A stretch of DNA of 64,000 bases from Salinarimonas soli. GTDB taxonomy: Bacteria > Pseudomonadota > Alphaproteobacteria > Rhizobiales > Beijerinckiaceae. The translations under genes and the position numbers were made by a program. This document shows, piece after piece, positions 16,627-24,877 of this stretch (position 1 is its first letter; each line of letters opens with the position of its first letter). The notes under the pieces were generated by a model, which was not told where the DNA came from, did no database searches, and was given only the letters and a program-made list of their open reading frames with translations. The stretch covers positions 89,584 through 153,583 of the forward strand of contig NZ_VUOA01000022.1 of NCBI RefSeq assembly GCF_008386575.1, written 5' to 3'.

Positions 16627-18087
16627 TCACTCGGCGGGTTGCGGGGGAGCCTTGCGGCCGGGGCCGCCCTCCAGGCTCTCGTCGGGGAGCGAGAAGGGGC
16701 GCTTGGGCTTCTTGTCCACGCGGTTGCCGTCGATGAAGTCGCCGCCGCGCGCCGCCTCCTCGAGGGGCTCGGGGCCCTTGCGCAGGAGCTTGGCCAGGTA
16801 ATAGGAGCCGAACCCGAAGATGACCGCGTAGACGATCATGAAGGTGGCGAGCGAGGTGCCCACCGCCCCCGTCGCGACGGGCGAGACCGCGTCGGCCGTG
16901 CGCAGGTAGCCATAGACCACGAAGGGCTGGCGCCCGATCTCCGCCGTGAACCAGCCGAAGATCACCGCGCCGAAGCCGGACGGCGTCATGAGCATCGCGG
17001 CGCGCAGGAACCACTTGTTCTCGAACAGCCGGCCGCGCCAGCGCAGGTACAGACCCCAGAACGCGAGCCCCAGCATGGCGAAGCCGATGCCCACCATGAT
17101 CCGGAAGGAGAAGAACACGGGCCAGACCGGCGGGCGCTGGTCGCGGGGCACGTCCTTGAGGCCGGGCACCACGCCGTCATAGGCGTGGGTGAGAACCCAG
17201 GACCCGAGCTTCGGGATCGCGATCTCGTAATGGTTCATCTCGCGCTCCTGATCGGGGATCGCGAAGAGGCGCAGGGGCATGTTGTCCTGGCGGACCCAGT
17301 TGCCCTCCATCGCCGCGAGCTTCGTCGGCTGGTACTTCAGCACGCCGAGCCCGTGCAGGTCGCCGAGCCCGATCTGGACCGGCACGAAGACGAGGGCGAA
17401 CCACATCGCCATGGAGAGCGACACCTTCGCCCCCGCCACCTTGGCCGGCGGCTCCTCGCGCTGGCGCAGGATCATCCAGGCCGACATCCCGCCCACCGCG
17501 AAGGCCGTGGTGAGATAGCAGCCCATCACCATGTGGGCGTAGCGATAGGGGAAGGACGGGTTGAAGATGATGTGGAACCAGTCCTCGGGCACCGCCACGC
17601 CGTTCTCGACGCGGAAGCCCGCGGGGGTCTGCATCCAGGAATTGGCCGACAGGATCCAGAAGGCGGAGGTGAGCGTGCCCAGCGCCACCATGCAGGTGGC
17701 GAAGAAGTGGAGCTTGTTGCCCACCCTGTCCCAGCCGAACAGCATGATGCCGAGGAACGCCGCCTCCAGGAAGAACGCGGTGATCACCTCGTACTGGATG
17801 AGGGGTCCCAGGATGTTGCCCGTGAACTCGGAATAGCGTGACCAGTTCGTGCCGAACTGGAAGCTCATCACGATGCCCGACACCACCCCGAGCCCGAACG
17901 ATACGGCGAAGACCTTCACCCAGAACTTGAACAGGTTCTTGAAGAGGATGTTGCCGCTGGTCAGGTAGCGGAACTCGAGCGCGACGAGCCAGCTCGCCAG
18001 CCCGATCGTGAAGGCTGGGAAGATGATGTGGAACGCGACCGTGAACGCGAACTGGATGCGCGAGAGAATGAGCGCGTCGAGTTCCAT
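16627..18087 (-). CDS. cydA: Cytochrome bd-type quinol oxidase subunit I (cyanide-insensitive type)
   Basis: 486 residues. His20 in FAFTVAFHIIFPAFTIG corresponds to the N-terminal haem ligand of CydA; GWFTAEIGRQPFVVYGYLRT is the conserved quinol/haem region. It lacks the long Q-loop insertion of E. coli CydA, as in CIO/CioA-type enzymes. It oxidises quinol and reduces oxygen to water without pumping protons, useful at low oxygen or when cytochrome c oxidase is poisoned. GGGGAG lies just before the ATG, and a perfect EcfG-type promoter stands about 45 bases upstream, suggesting induction by general stress. Confidence 0.95.
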   Translation of the reverse strand: MELDALILSRIQFAFTVAFHIIFPAFTIGLASWLVALEFRYLTSGNILFKNLFKFWVKVFAVSFGLGVVSGIVMSFQFGTNWSRYSEFTGNILGPLIQYEVITAFFLEAAFLGIMLFGWDRVGNKLHFFATCMVALGTLTSAFWILSANSWMQTPAGFRVENGVAVPEDWFHIIFNPSFPYRYAHMVMGCYLTTAFAVGGMSAWMILRQREEPPAKVAGAKVSLSMAMWFALVFVPVQIGLGDLHGLGVLKYQPTKLAAMEGNWVRQDNMPLRLFAIPDQEREMNHYEIAIPKLGSWVLTHAYDGVVPGLKDVPRDQRPPVWPVFFSFRIMVGIGFAMLGLAFWGLYLRWRGRLFENKWFLRAAMLMTPSGFGAVIFGWFTAEIGRQPFVVYGYLRTADAVSPVATGAVGTSLATFMIVYAVIFGFGSYYLAKLLRKGPEPLEEAARGGDFIDGNRVDKKPKRPFSLPDESLEGGPGRKAPPQPAE

Positions 18088-18129
18088 GAGTCTCCCCTTC
18101 GTGATGGCTGGCGGCCGAAGCGGAACTCC

Positions 18130-18154
18130 AACGCAGGGTCCGGAGGCCCGTTCC
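18130..18154 (-). promoter_or_regulatory. EcfG-type promoter of the cydAB operon
   Basis: On the minus strand: GGAAC (18154-18150), 16 bases, CGTT (18133-18130). The expected transcript start near 18122 leaves a ~35-base leader with a GGGGAG ribosome site before the cydA ATG at 18087. No FNR/ANR-type TTGAT...ATCAA box was seen here. Confidence 0.7.
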
Positions 18155-18182
18155 GGGACTGCGACAGCCCGCCGTGCGACCG

Positions 18183-19010
18183 TTAGCGCGGCGGGCGGGC
18201 CAGCGCCTCGTACTCCACCGCGTCATGGCTGCAGAAGATGCGCACCCCGGCGCCCGGCCGGTTGGCGAGAGCCCTCAGGCGCTCCTGGTTGGCGAGCCGC
18301 GCCGGTCGGTCCACCTCCATCATGGTCTGGTAGAAGCGCAGGCCCGGCGTGCAGCTCGGCTCCGGGTTCATCTCCTTGCGGAAGAAATAGGCGTCGCCCG
18401 CGTTGAGCAGCCAGTCCCGGCCCGTGTCGATCGCGACGCCCGCGTGACCCCGGGTATGGCCCGGCAGGGGGAGCACGAGGATCTCCGGCGGAAGCCCGTC
18501 GAGGTCGCGCACCGCCTCGAACCCGTTCCAGCGGTCGCCCCGGGTCCGGTCGTAGAAGCGCCAGCGGCGCACGTCGTCCCATTGCGCCCGGGCGTAGCGG
18601 TTGCGGGCGATGAAGCCGGCCTGCGCCTCCGCAGCGTCCTTCTCGGCCTGGAGCACGTGGACCGTCGCCTCAGGGAAATCCTCGAGACCGCCCGCATGGT
18701 CGAAGTCGAGATGGGTGAGCACGATGTGGCGCACGTCCCGCGGCCCGAAGCCGAGCTCCCGCAGGCGATGGATCGCGGTGTATTGCGGGTCGAACTGGAT
18801 CCGGTTGAAGGCCCGGAAGAAGGCGCTCAGGCGCTCGGGGTTGCGCATGTCGCCCATGCCGAAGCCCGTATCGACGAGGACGAGCCCCTCGCCCGCCTCG
18901 ATGGCGAGGCAATGGCAGACGAGGTGGGACGAGATCCCTTTCGAGAACCCGTCGAACAGGGCGCCGCCCACGGGGCACATGCAACCGCAATTGAGGTGGT
19001 GGATCCGCAT
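18183..19010 (-). CDS. Metallo-beta-lactamase-fold hydrolase, lactonase-like
   Basis: 275 residues. The metal motif THLDFDHAGG fits HxxxDH, followed by a later metal-site aspartate (LLNAGDAYFF) and histidine (FCSHDAVEYE). The N-terminal Cys-containing opening (HHLNCGCMCPVGG) and overall pattern resemble the AttM/AiiA-like N-acyl-homoserine-lactonase branch, although many members act on other esters or thioesters. No signal peptide. Stands alone, facing away from the hydrolase at 19176. Confidence 0.88.
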   Translation of the reverse strand: MRIHHLNCGCMCPVGGALFDGFSKGISSHLVCHCLAIEAGEGLVLVDTGFGMGDMRNPERLSAFFRAFNRIQFDPQYTAIHRLRELGFGPRDVRHIVLTHLDFDHAGGLEDFPEATVHVLQAEKDAAEAQAGFIARNRYARAQWDDVRRWRFYDRTRGDRWNGFEAVRDLDGLPPEILVLPLPGHTRGHAGVAIDTGRDWLLNAGDAYFFRKEMNPEPSCTPGLRFYQTMMEVDRPARLANQERLRALANRPGAGVRIFCSHDAVEYEALARPPR

Positions 19011-19175
19011 CGGCGCCCTTTCGTCGCAAGCCGCGGGCGTAACGTGGAGCGGGCGGTTCGGTTGCGGGACGGCCCCACGATCCCCATCTGAGAGGGGCGC
19101 GAGGGAGGGGCCGAGGGCCCCGCAGGGCGCCTGGGGCGCCGCGCGCTTTCACGATCTTCCGAGGATATCGAGACC

Positions 19176-19964
19176 ATGGGGCGAGCGACCACGCGCGTCC
19201 TCGGCCCGGTGCTGGCGCTGATCATCGGCGCCGCAGGGCCGGTCGCAGCGATCGAGGCAGGACAGATGCAAGGCTTGGCAGGCGAGGCGAGGGCGCGTGA
19301 CGCCGGCCCGCGGATCTCCAGATTTCAGAGCGGCGGACGGGCCATCACGGTGGAGTGGTTCGCGGCCGAAGGCGCGCCGGCGAGCGCGCCCGCCGTGCTC
19401 ATGCTGCACGGCGCCGACGGGCTCGGCCAGCGCGGCGACCAGTACCGGGCGGGCGCGCGGGCGCTCGCGGCCGGGGGCTACCATGTGGGGCTCGTGCACT
19501 ATTTCGACCGGACGGTGAGCCGCTGGGCCTCCCTGCCCGCGATCTTCCAGAACTTCCCTGCCTGGATGGAGACCCTGCGCGACGCGCTCACCTTCGCGGC
19601 CGGCCAGCCGGGCGTCGACCCGGCACGGCTCGGCGTGGTCGGCATCTCCCTCGGCGCCGCGCTCTCGCTTGCCACCGCCGCGGAGGACACCCGGATCAAG
19701 GCGCTCGTGGACTATTTCGGGCCCGTGCCCGAGGGCTCGCTCCAGGGCGCCACGCGCCTGCCGCCGACCCTCGTGCTCCATGGCGCGTCGGACCCCATCG
19801 TGCCGGTCTCCAACGCCCGCGCGCTCGAGGCCTTCCTGGAGCGCAACGCGGTGCCGCACGAGGTGAAGATCTATCCCGGCGAGGGCCACGGCTTCGGCCG
19901 TGCCGCGCAAGGCGATGCCGACGCGCGCGTGGCGGCGTTCCTCGACCGGCACCTGAGGCGCTGA
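19176..19964 (+). CDS. Exported dienelactone hydrolase family protein
   Basis: 262 residues of the alpha/beta-hydrolase fold. The nucleophile elbow GISLG is at 156-160; an acid-bearing strand (LHGASDPIVPVSNARALE) and a late histidine (GEGHGFG) complete the triad. Most DLH proteins use cysteine at the nucleophile, but this one has serine. A hydrophobic N-terminus (VLGPVLALIIGAAGPVAAIEA) looks like a signal peptide, so it is probably periplasmic. Natural ester substrate unknown. Confidence 0.88.
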   Translation: MGRATTRVLGPVLALIIGAAGPVAAIEAGQMQGLAGEARARDAGPRISRFQSGGRAITVEWFAAEGAPASAPAVLMLHGADGLGQRGDQYRAGARALAAGGYHVGLVHYFDRTVSRWASLPAIFQNFPAWMETLRDALTFAAGQPGVDPARLGVVGISLGAALSLATAAEDTRIKALVDYFGPVPEGSLQGATRLPPTLVLHGASDPIVPVSNARALEAFLERNAVPHEVKIYPGEGHGFGRAAQGDADARVAAFLDRHLRR

Positions 19965-19973
19965 AGCCAGCCG

Positions 19974-20696
19974 CTATTCGCGCCGGATGATGCGGTCGAC
20001 GATGATGTCCGACCAGAAGCTCGGCTTGAACTCGGCCCGCAGCGCCTCCGGGTCGTAGACCCGCTCCACCCAGTCCAGGAAGGTGAGCCCCCGCGGCTCG
20101 CCCTCCTGGAGGTAGCGCTCGAAGAACGCGTCGAGGATGCCGGTCTTGGCGAAGCGGAAATGGCCGAAGCGCGGATGGAGCTGGCGCATGGCCTCGCGCA
20201 CGGGCCGGTTCTCGTGGAGCACGAGGAAGAGCGCGGCGAAGAAGCCCGCCCGGTCGGCGCCCGACTTGCAATGGACGAGCACGGGATAGTCCACGCGGGC
20301 GAACAGGTCGCGGGCCGCGAGGATCGTCTCGCGGTCGGGGGCGTCGCGCGAGCGCACCACGAACTCGGTGAGGGTGAGCCCGTGCCGCTCGCAAGCCTCC
20401 TTCTGCAGCGGCCAGGCGCCGTGCTCGCGCCCGCCCCGCAGGTTGATGATGGTGCGCACGCCCTCGCGGGCGAGGCGCCCGAGCTGGTGAGGCGCGGGCT
20501 GCGCCGAGCGCCACATCCGCTCCGAGACCCGATGCAGGTTGAGGTAGGCGAGCCGGAACACGCCGTGATCGACGAAGACCATGTTGGTCCAGGCGCGCAG
20601 CCGCGACGCCAGTCCGCTCAAGGGTTGATCCCAGCGCGCGATGCGCGCCAGCCGGCGGGCGCGGCGATCGTCGTCCGATCGGAAGCGGTTGAGCAA
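19974..20696 (-). CDS. Dual-specificity/tyrosine phosphatase family protein
   Basis: The Cys-X5-Arg phosphatase loop reads HCKSGADR, preceded by YPVLV as in dual-specificity phosphatases; a general-acid aspartate is likely in SRDAPDRET. Membership in the DSP/PTP-like family is clear; the substrate could be protein phosphotyrosine, a phosphoinositide or a sugar phosphate. The start is uncertain: TTG 20696, with AGGAGA ten bases upstream, gives 240 residues starting at the region that looks coding, while GTG 20819 would give 281 with a poorly composed extension. Its 3' end lies 9 bases from the convergent hydrolase gene. Confidence 0.8.
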   Translation of the reverse strand: MLNRFRSDDDRRARRLARIARWDQPLSGLASRLRAWTNMVFVDHGVFRLAYLNLHRVSERMWRSAQPAPHQLGRLAREGVRTIINLRGGREHGAWPLQKEACERHGLTLTEFVVRSRDAPDRETILAARDLFARVDYPVLVHCKSGADRAGFFAALFLVLHENRPVREAMRQLHPRFGHFRFAKTGILDAFFERYLQEGEPRGLTFLDWVERVYDPEALRAEFKPSFWSDIIVDRIIRRE

Positions 20697-20944
20697 GGTG
20701 CGGTCGTCTCCTGAGCGATCCGGAGGGCGCGGGAGCGCCGGGCGCGCATAGCAGCGCGCGACCTGTTCGCCAAGCGTTTCGATGGGGCGGATGACTCCGG
20801 GCAGGATCTGGGGGGCCACTCGCGCCTGCCGGCGCGGGTGAAAAAAGCCGCGTCGTGGGCCCTCGCACCTGCCCCTGCGGGAGCGCGGGATGCCGCAACG
20901 GACCCCTCTTCCGCCCGTGCCGAACCCGTCCTAAGCTCCGATTC

Positions 20945-21451
20945 ATGAGCGAACTCGTCATCGGAATCCGTCACGCCAAGCCCGCCGACGCCGACGCGAT
21001 CGCGGGGGTTTTCGACACGGCCTGGCGCGAGGCCTATCTCGGCGTGATTCCCACCGTCGCCCTGGAGCGGATGATCGCCCGGCGCGGGCCGGCCTGGTGG
21101 AGGACGGCCGTGGGACGGGGGCGCCCCCTCGTGGTGCTCGACGCCGGCCGGCGGATCGCGGGCTATGCGTCCTACGGCCGCTGCCGCGACCGGGCCCTGC
21201 CGGCGCAGGGCGAGATCGACGAGCTCTACCTTGCCCCCGAATACCAGGGCATCGGCTTTGGCCGGCGCCTGTTTCGCGCCGTGCGCAACGACCTCGCCGA
21301 CCGCGGCCTTCACCGCATCGCCGTGTGGGCGCTCGCCGACAACGACCGCGCCCGCGGCTTCTACGAGGGCCAGGGCGGCCGCGTGATCGCCGAGACGAGC
21401 GAGCGCATCGGCGGGGTGCGGCTCTCCAAGGTGGCCTACTTCTTCAACTGA
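20945..21451 (+). CDS. GNAT family N-acetyltransferase
   Basis: 168 residues. Acetyl-CoA-binding motif A is seen as IDELYLAPEYQGIGFGRRLFRAV (the QxxGxG core is YQGIGFG), followed by motif B around WALADNDRARGFYEGQGG. The start is placed at ATG 20945; a longer frame reaches back to 20855 but is not family-like. The acceptor amine (antibiotic, amino acid or protein N-terminus) cannot be judged. Confidence 0.88.
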   Translation: MSELVIGIRHAKPADADAIAGVFDTAWREAYLGVIPTVALERMIARRGPAWWRTAVGRGRPLVVLDAGRRIAGYASYGRCRDRALPAQGEIDELYLAPEYQGIGFGRRLFRAVRNDLADRGLHRIAVWALADNDRARGFYEGQGGRVIAETSERIGGVRLSKVAYFFN

Positions 21452-21454
21452 CCC

Positions 21455-22336
21455 TCACCCCTCCCCGCGCAGCATCTCGATGATGCCGGAGAAGTCGGCG
21501 CCGCCCTCGCCTTGGGCGTTGTGGAGCGCGTAGAGCTGGGCCGCCGCCGCGCCCAAGGGGGTCGCAGCGCCGCTCGCCGCGGCCGCCTCCTGGGCGAGGC
21601 GCAGATCCTTGAGCATCAGGGCCGAGGCAAAGCCCGGCTTGTAGCCGTTGTTCGCGGGGCTCGTCGGCACGGGTCCGGGCACGGGGCAATAGGTGGTGAG
21701 CGACCAGCACTGGCCCGAGGAGGTGGAGGCGACGTCGAACAGCGCCTGGTGCGAGAGCCCCAGCTTCTCGGCGAGCACGAAGGCCTCCGAGACCCCGATC
21801 ATCGAGATGCCGAGGATCATGTTGTTGCAGATCTTCGCCGCCTGGCCCGCGCCCGCCTCGCCGCAATGGACGACCTTGCGTCCCATCCGGCTCAGGATCG
21901 GCTCGGCCCGCCCGAAGGCCTCCGCCGAGCCCCCCGCCATGAAGGTGAGCGTGCCGGCCGTGGCGCCGCCCACGCCCCCCGACACGGGCGCGTCGAGGGA
22001 CGGGCAGCCCCGCTCGGCGGCGAGCGCGTGAGCCCGCCGCGCGCTCTCCACGTCCACCGTCGAGCAGTCGACGACGAGCGTGCCCGGCGCGAGCTGCGGC
22101 AGGATCTCCCCCCAGACCGCCAGCACGTGACGGCCGGCGGGCAGCATGGTGACCACGGCCTCGGCGTCCCGCGCGGCCTCCACGGCCGAGGCGGCAATCG
22201 TCGCGCCCGCCGCGCGCGCGGCCTCGCGGGGGGCGGGGCTGAGGTCGAAGCCGCGCACCGCGTGCCCGGCCTTGACGAGGTTGGCGGCCATGGGCGCCCC
22301 CATATTGCCCAGGCCGATGAAGGCGATGACGGTCAT
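21455..22336 (-). CDS. mmsB: 3-hydroxyisobutyrate dehydrogenase
   Basis: 293 residues. NAD-binding motif FIGLGNMGAPMAANL at the N-terminus; substrate motif DAPVSGGVGGATAGTL; the catalytic lysine region GAGQAAKICNN. It oxidises 3-hydroxyisobutyrate to methylmalonate semialdehyde in valine breakdown, the step before MmsA, which is encoded in the same cluster. Its ATG overlaps the stop of the preceding small membrane-protein gene by four bases. Confidence 0.93.
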   Translation of the reverse strand: MTVIAFIGLGNMGAPMAANLVKAGHAVRGFDLSPAPREAARAAGATIAASAVEAARDAEAVVTMLPAGRHVLAVWGEILPQLAPGTLVVDCSTVDVESARRAHALAAERGCPSLDAPVSGGVGGATAGTLTFMAGGSAEAFGRAEPILSRMGRKVVHCGEAGAGQAAKICNNMILGISMIGVSEAFVLAEKLGLSHQALFDVASTSSGQCWSLTTYCPVPGPVPTSPANNGYKPGFASALMLKDLRLAQEAAAASGAATPLGAAAAQLYALHNAQGEGGADFSGIIEMLRGEG

Positions 22337-22767
22337 GCTGAATCCTCCCCTGTGTTTTTGTCCGTGGCCGAGCGGCCGGAGCCCGCAAGCAGCCAGGCGC
22401 CGGTGCCTCCGACCACGAGGCCGCTGACGAGATGCCCGACGAGATAGACGGACAGCCCGCGCCCGAACGCCACGAGCGCCATATCCCCTAGGGGGATCAG
22501 CACCGTGACGGCGAGCACGATGCCGGTCGCCCGTCTCGTCGAGAACAGGGCGAGCCCCACGAGATAGAGCCCGAAGGCGACGTCGCGCAGGCCGATCGCC
22601 GGAAGGTAGAGCAGCGCCTCGCCCTCGGGCGGGCTGAGGCCGAACAGGGCCGCGCCGGCCCGGGGGACGATGATGAACAGCGCGCCCAAGGCCACGAACC
22701 CACCCCCGAGCGCCACCACGGCAAGGCGGGCAGGCTCGCCCCGCCGGAGCGGCCGGTCGGGGATCAT
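22333..22767 (-). CDS. Small membrane protein, DUF4267-like
   Basis: 144 residues with four hydrophobic segments (around residues 15-40, 55-75, 82-102 and 105-128). The pattern resembles DUF4267, a family without a defined role. It is translationally coupled on both sides (ATGA overlaps) between another membrane protein and mmsB, so it is co-expressed with valine catabolism, but no link in function is evident. Confidence 0.7.
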   Translation of the reverse strand: MIPDRPLRRGEPARLAVVALGGGFVALGALFIIVPRAGAALFGLSPPEGEALLYLPAIGLRDVAFGLYLVGLALFSTRRATGIVLAVTVLIPLGDMALVAFGRGLSVYLVGHLVSGLVVGGTGAWLLAGSGRSATDKNTGEDSA

Positions 22768-23135
22768 CGCGTGCGCCCGGCCAGGGCCGCGCCGGTGAGC
22801 GCGAAGCCGTAGAACCAGAGCATCAGCGAGCCGAAGACCTTGTCGAGCGAGGGGTTGAGGCGGGGGAAGAACACCGCGAAATGCGAGCCGACCGCCGCGA
22901 GCACCAGGAGCCCCGGGATGGCGGCGAGCGCCACGGCCCGCACGCCCTCCGCGCCCGCAAGCCGCAGGAGGCGGGGCAGGCCGAGGCCAAGCACGAGGCC
23001 GAGCGCCGCGCCGGCCGCGAAGTTGAGCTGGAACGGGCGGCGTCCCTCGAGGAAGAACACGGGCCCGGCGAGCCAGAACAGGGCCATGACGGCGCCAGCA
23101 ATGCCGGTGCCGAGGAGGAGCGGGCGCAGGGTCAT
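22764..23135 (-). CDS. Small membrane protein of unknown function
   Basis: 123 residues with four predicted helices; it recalls the DUF5367 group, but the match is uncertain. It begins 13 bases after the acyl-CoA dehydrogenase stop and overlaps the next membrane-protein gene by four bases. No catalytic motif is visible. Confidence 0.65.
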   Translation of the reverse strand: MTLRPLLLGTGIAGAVMALFWLAGPVFFLEGRRPFQLNFAAGAALGLVLGLGLPRLLRLAGAEGVRAVALAAIPGLLVLAAVGSHFAVFFPRLNPSLDKVFGSLMLWFYGFALTGAALAGRTR

Positions 23136-23148
23136 GGGCAGGGCCGGT

Positions 23149-24300
23149 TCACCGGTTTCCCCGGCCCACGAGGCCGCGCGCCACGATCATGCGCATGATC
23201 TCGTTCGTGCCCTCCAGAATCTGGTGCACCCGAAGATCGCGCACGATCTTCTCCACCCCGTAATCGGCCAGATACCCGTAGCCCCCGTGCAGCTGGAGCG
23301 CCTTGTTGGCCACCTCGAACCCTGTGTCGGTGGCCACCCGCTTGGCCATGGCGCACAGCCGCGTGGCGTCGGGCGAGCCCGCGTCGAGGCTGGCTGCCGC
23401 CCGCCACAGGAAGGTGCGCGCCGCCTCCAGATCGGTCGCCATGTCGGCGAGGGTGAACTGCAGGGCCTGGAACTGGTCGAGCCGGCTGCCGAAGGCCTGG
23501 CGCTCCCCCGTATAGGCGAGCGCCTTGTCGAGGGCGGCCTGTGCGCCGCCGAGCGAGCAGGCCCCGATGTTGAGCCGCCCGCCGTCGAGGCCCCGCATGG
23601 CGATCTTGAACCCGATGCCCTCCGGGCCGAGCCGGTTCGCGACCGGCACCCGGGCCTCCTCCAGGATCACGGCGCGGGTGGGCTGGGCGTTCCAGCCCAT
23701 CTTCTTCTCCTCCGCCCCGAAGGACAGGCCCGGCGTGTCGCGCTCGATCACGAGGGTCGAGATGCCGCCCGCGCCGCCCTCGCCCGTGCGCACCATGGTG
23801 ACGTAGAGGTCGGAGGTGCCCGCGCCCGAGATGAACTGCTTGACGCCGCTCACCACGTAATGGTCGCCGTCCCGCACGGCCTTGGTCTTCAGGTTCGCGG
23901 CGTCCGAGCCGGCGCCGGGCTCGGTGAGGGCGTAGCTTGCAAGCAGCTCCATGGTGCACAAGCCCGGGAGCCAGCGCCGGCGCTGCTCGTCGGACCCGTA
24001 GGCGTCGATCATCCACGCGGCCATGTTGTGGATGGAGATGTAGGCCGAGACCGTGGGGCAGCCCAGGCTCAGCGCCTCGAAGATGAGGGCCGCGTCGAGG
24101 CGCGACAGGCCCGAGCCGCCGGCGTCCTCGCGCACATAGACCCCGCCCATGCCGAGGGCCGCCGCCTCGCGCATGACGTCGACGGGGAAGTGCTTCGCCT
24201 GGTCCCACTCGACCGCGTGCGGCGCGAGGTTGTCGGCCGCGAAGGCCCGGGCCATGTCGCGGATCGCGATCTGGTCGTCGGTGAGGTCGAAGGCGGACAT
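23149..24300 (-). CDS. Acyl-CoA dehydrogenase, probably isobutyryl-CoA dehydrogenase
   Basis: 383 residues. The N-terminal helical domain is followed by YALTEPGAGSDAANL (FAD/acyl contacts), the beta domain, and a C-terminal domain with the Q(x)HGGYGYL...LRVHQILEGTNEIMRMI motif carrying the catalytic glutamate (EGTNE). Its position between mmsA and mmsB suggests oxidation of isobutyryl-CoA to methacrylyl-CoA. The start MSAFDLTDDQ at 24300 is the standard opening; an upstream in-frame codon would add seven residues. The next two valine enzymes (methacrylyl-CoA hydratase, 3-hydroxyisobutyryl-CoA hydrolase) are not in the window. Confidence 0.9.
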   Translation of the reverse strand: MSAFDLTDDQIAIRDMARAFAADNLAPHAVEWDQAKHFPVDVMREAAALGMGGVYVREDAGGSGLSRLDAALIFEALSLGCPTVSAYISIHNMAAWMIDAYGSDEQRRRWLPGLCTMELLASYALTEPGAGSDAANLKTKAVRDGDHYVVSGVKQFISGAGTSDLYVTMVRTGEGGAGGISTLVIERDTPGLSFGAEEKKMGWNAQPTRAVILEEARVPVANRLGPEGIGFKIAMRGLDGGRLNIGACSLGGAQAALDKALAYTGERQAFGSRLDQFQALQFTLADMATDLEAARTFLWRAAASLDAGSPDATRLCAMAKRVATDTGFEVANKALQLHGGYGYLADYGVEKIVRDLRVHQILEGTNEIMRMIVARGLVGRGNR

Positions 24301-24366
24301 GGGCTCGTGCTTGCGCTCCAAGGGCGGCGCGGGAGAGGGCTGCTTGCCGGGTCGAGGCTGCGCGGC

Positions 24367-24804
24367 CTAGCGGTCCGCGCGCGGATCGCCGCCTTGCTCG
24401 ATGACCCGGGTGCCGGGGGGCAGGATGCGTCCGTCGGGGACGACGGCGGGCCGTCCCTGGGGGTCGCGAACGACGACCGGCGGCGTGGACGGACGGTCCG
24501 CGTAGTTCGGGCGCGTGACCGGCCCGGCATAGGGCCGCTGGTAGCCGTAGGACCGCTCGGGATACACCCGCTCGGGGTAGGCCCGCTCGCGGTAGGACCG
24601 CCGGGCCGGGTAATCCTCGTAATAGGTTTCCTCGGACCGGCTCCGGTAGGTCGGGCGGGGCGCGTAGTAGGGGTCGTAGCCGCGCTCGACGACGTAGGTG
24701 CGCCGGACCGCCGGCGTCTCGACGTAGCTCGCCTCGTAGGTCTGGCAGGCGGTCAGGAGCAGCGGCAGGGCCGACAGCAGCGAAAGACGGATGAAAGGAC
24801 GCAT
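24367..24804 (-). CDS. Tyr/Arg/Pro-rich lipoprotein of unknown function
   Basis: 145 residues with a lipoprotein signal (LLSALPLLLTAC; lipid-attachment Cys20). The mature part is unusually rich in Tyr, Arg, Pro and Glu with degenerate repeats such as RAYPERVYPERSY and few hydrophobic residues. AAGGAG precedes the ATG. It sits between mmsA and the acyl-CoA dehydrogenase on the same strand, so it interrupts the valine operon. Probably anchored to the periplasmic face of a membrane. Confidence 0.8.
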   Translation of the reverse strand: MRPFIRLSLLSALPLLLTACQTYEASYVETPAVRRTYVVERGYDPYYAPRPTYRSRSEETYYEDYPARRSYRERAYPERVYPERSYGYQRPYAGPVTRPNYADRPSTPPVVVRDPQGRPAVVPDGRILPPGTRVIEQGGDPRADR

Positions 24805-24877
24805 GACGAACGGCTCCTTGGAGGGCGTGGTGTCGCCTGTAAGCTTAACCACGCCCCGCCTGAATGGATCCTGACGT

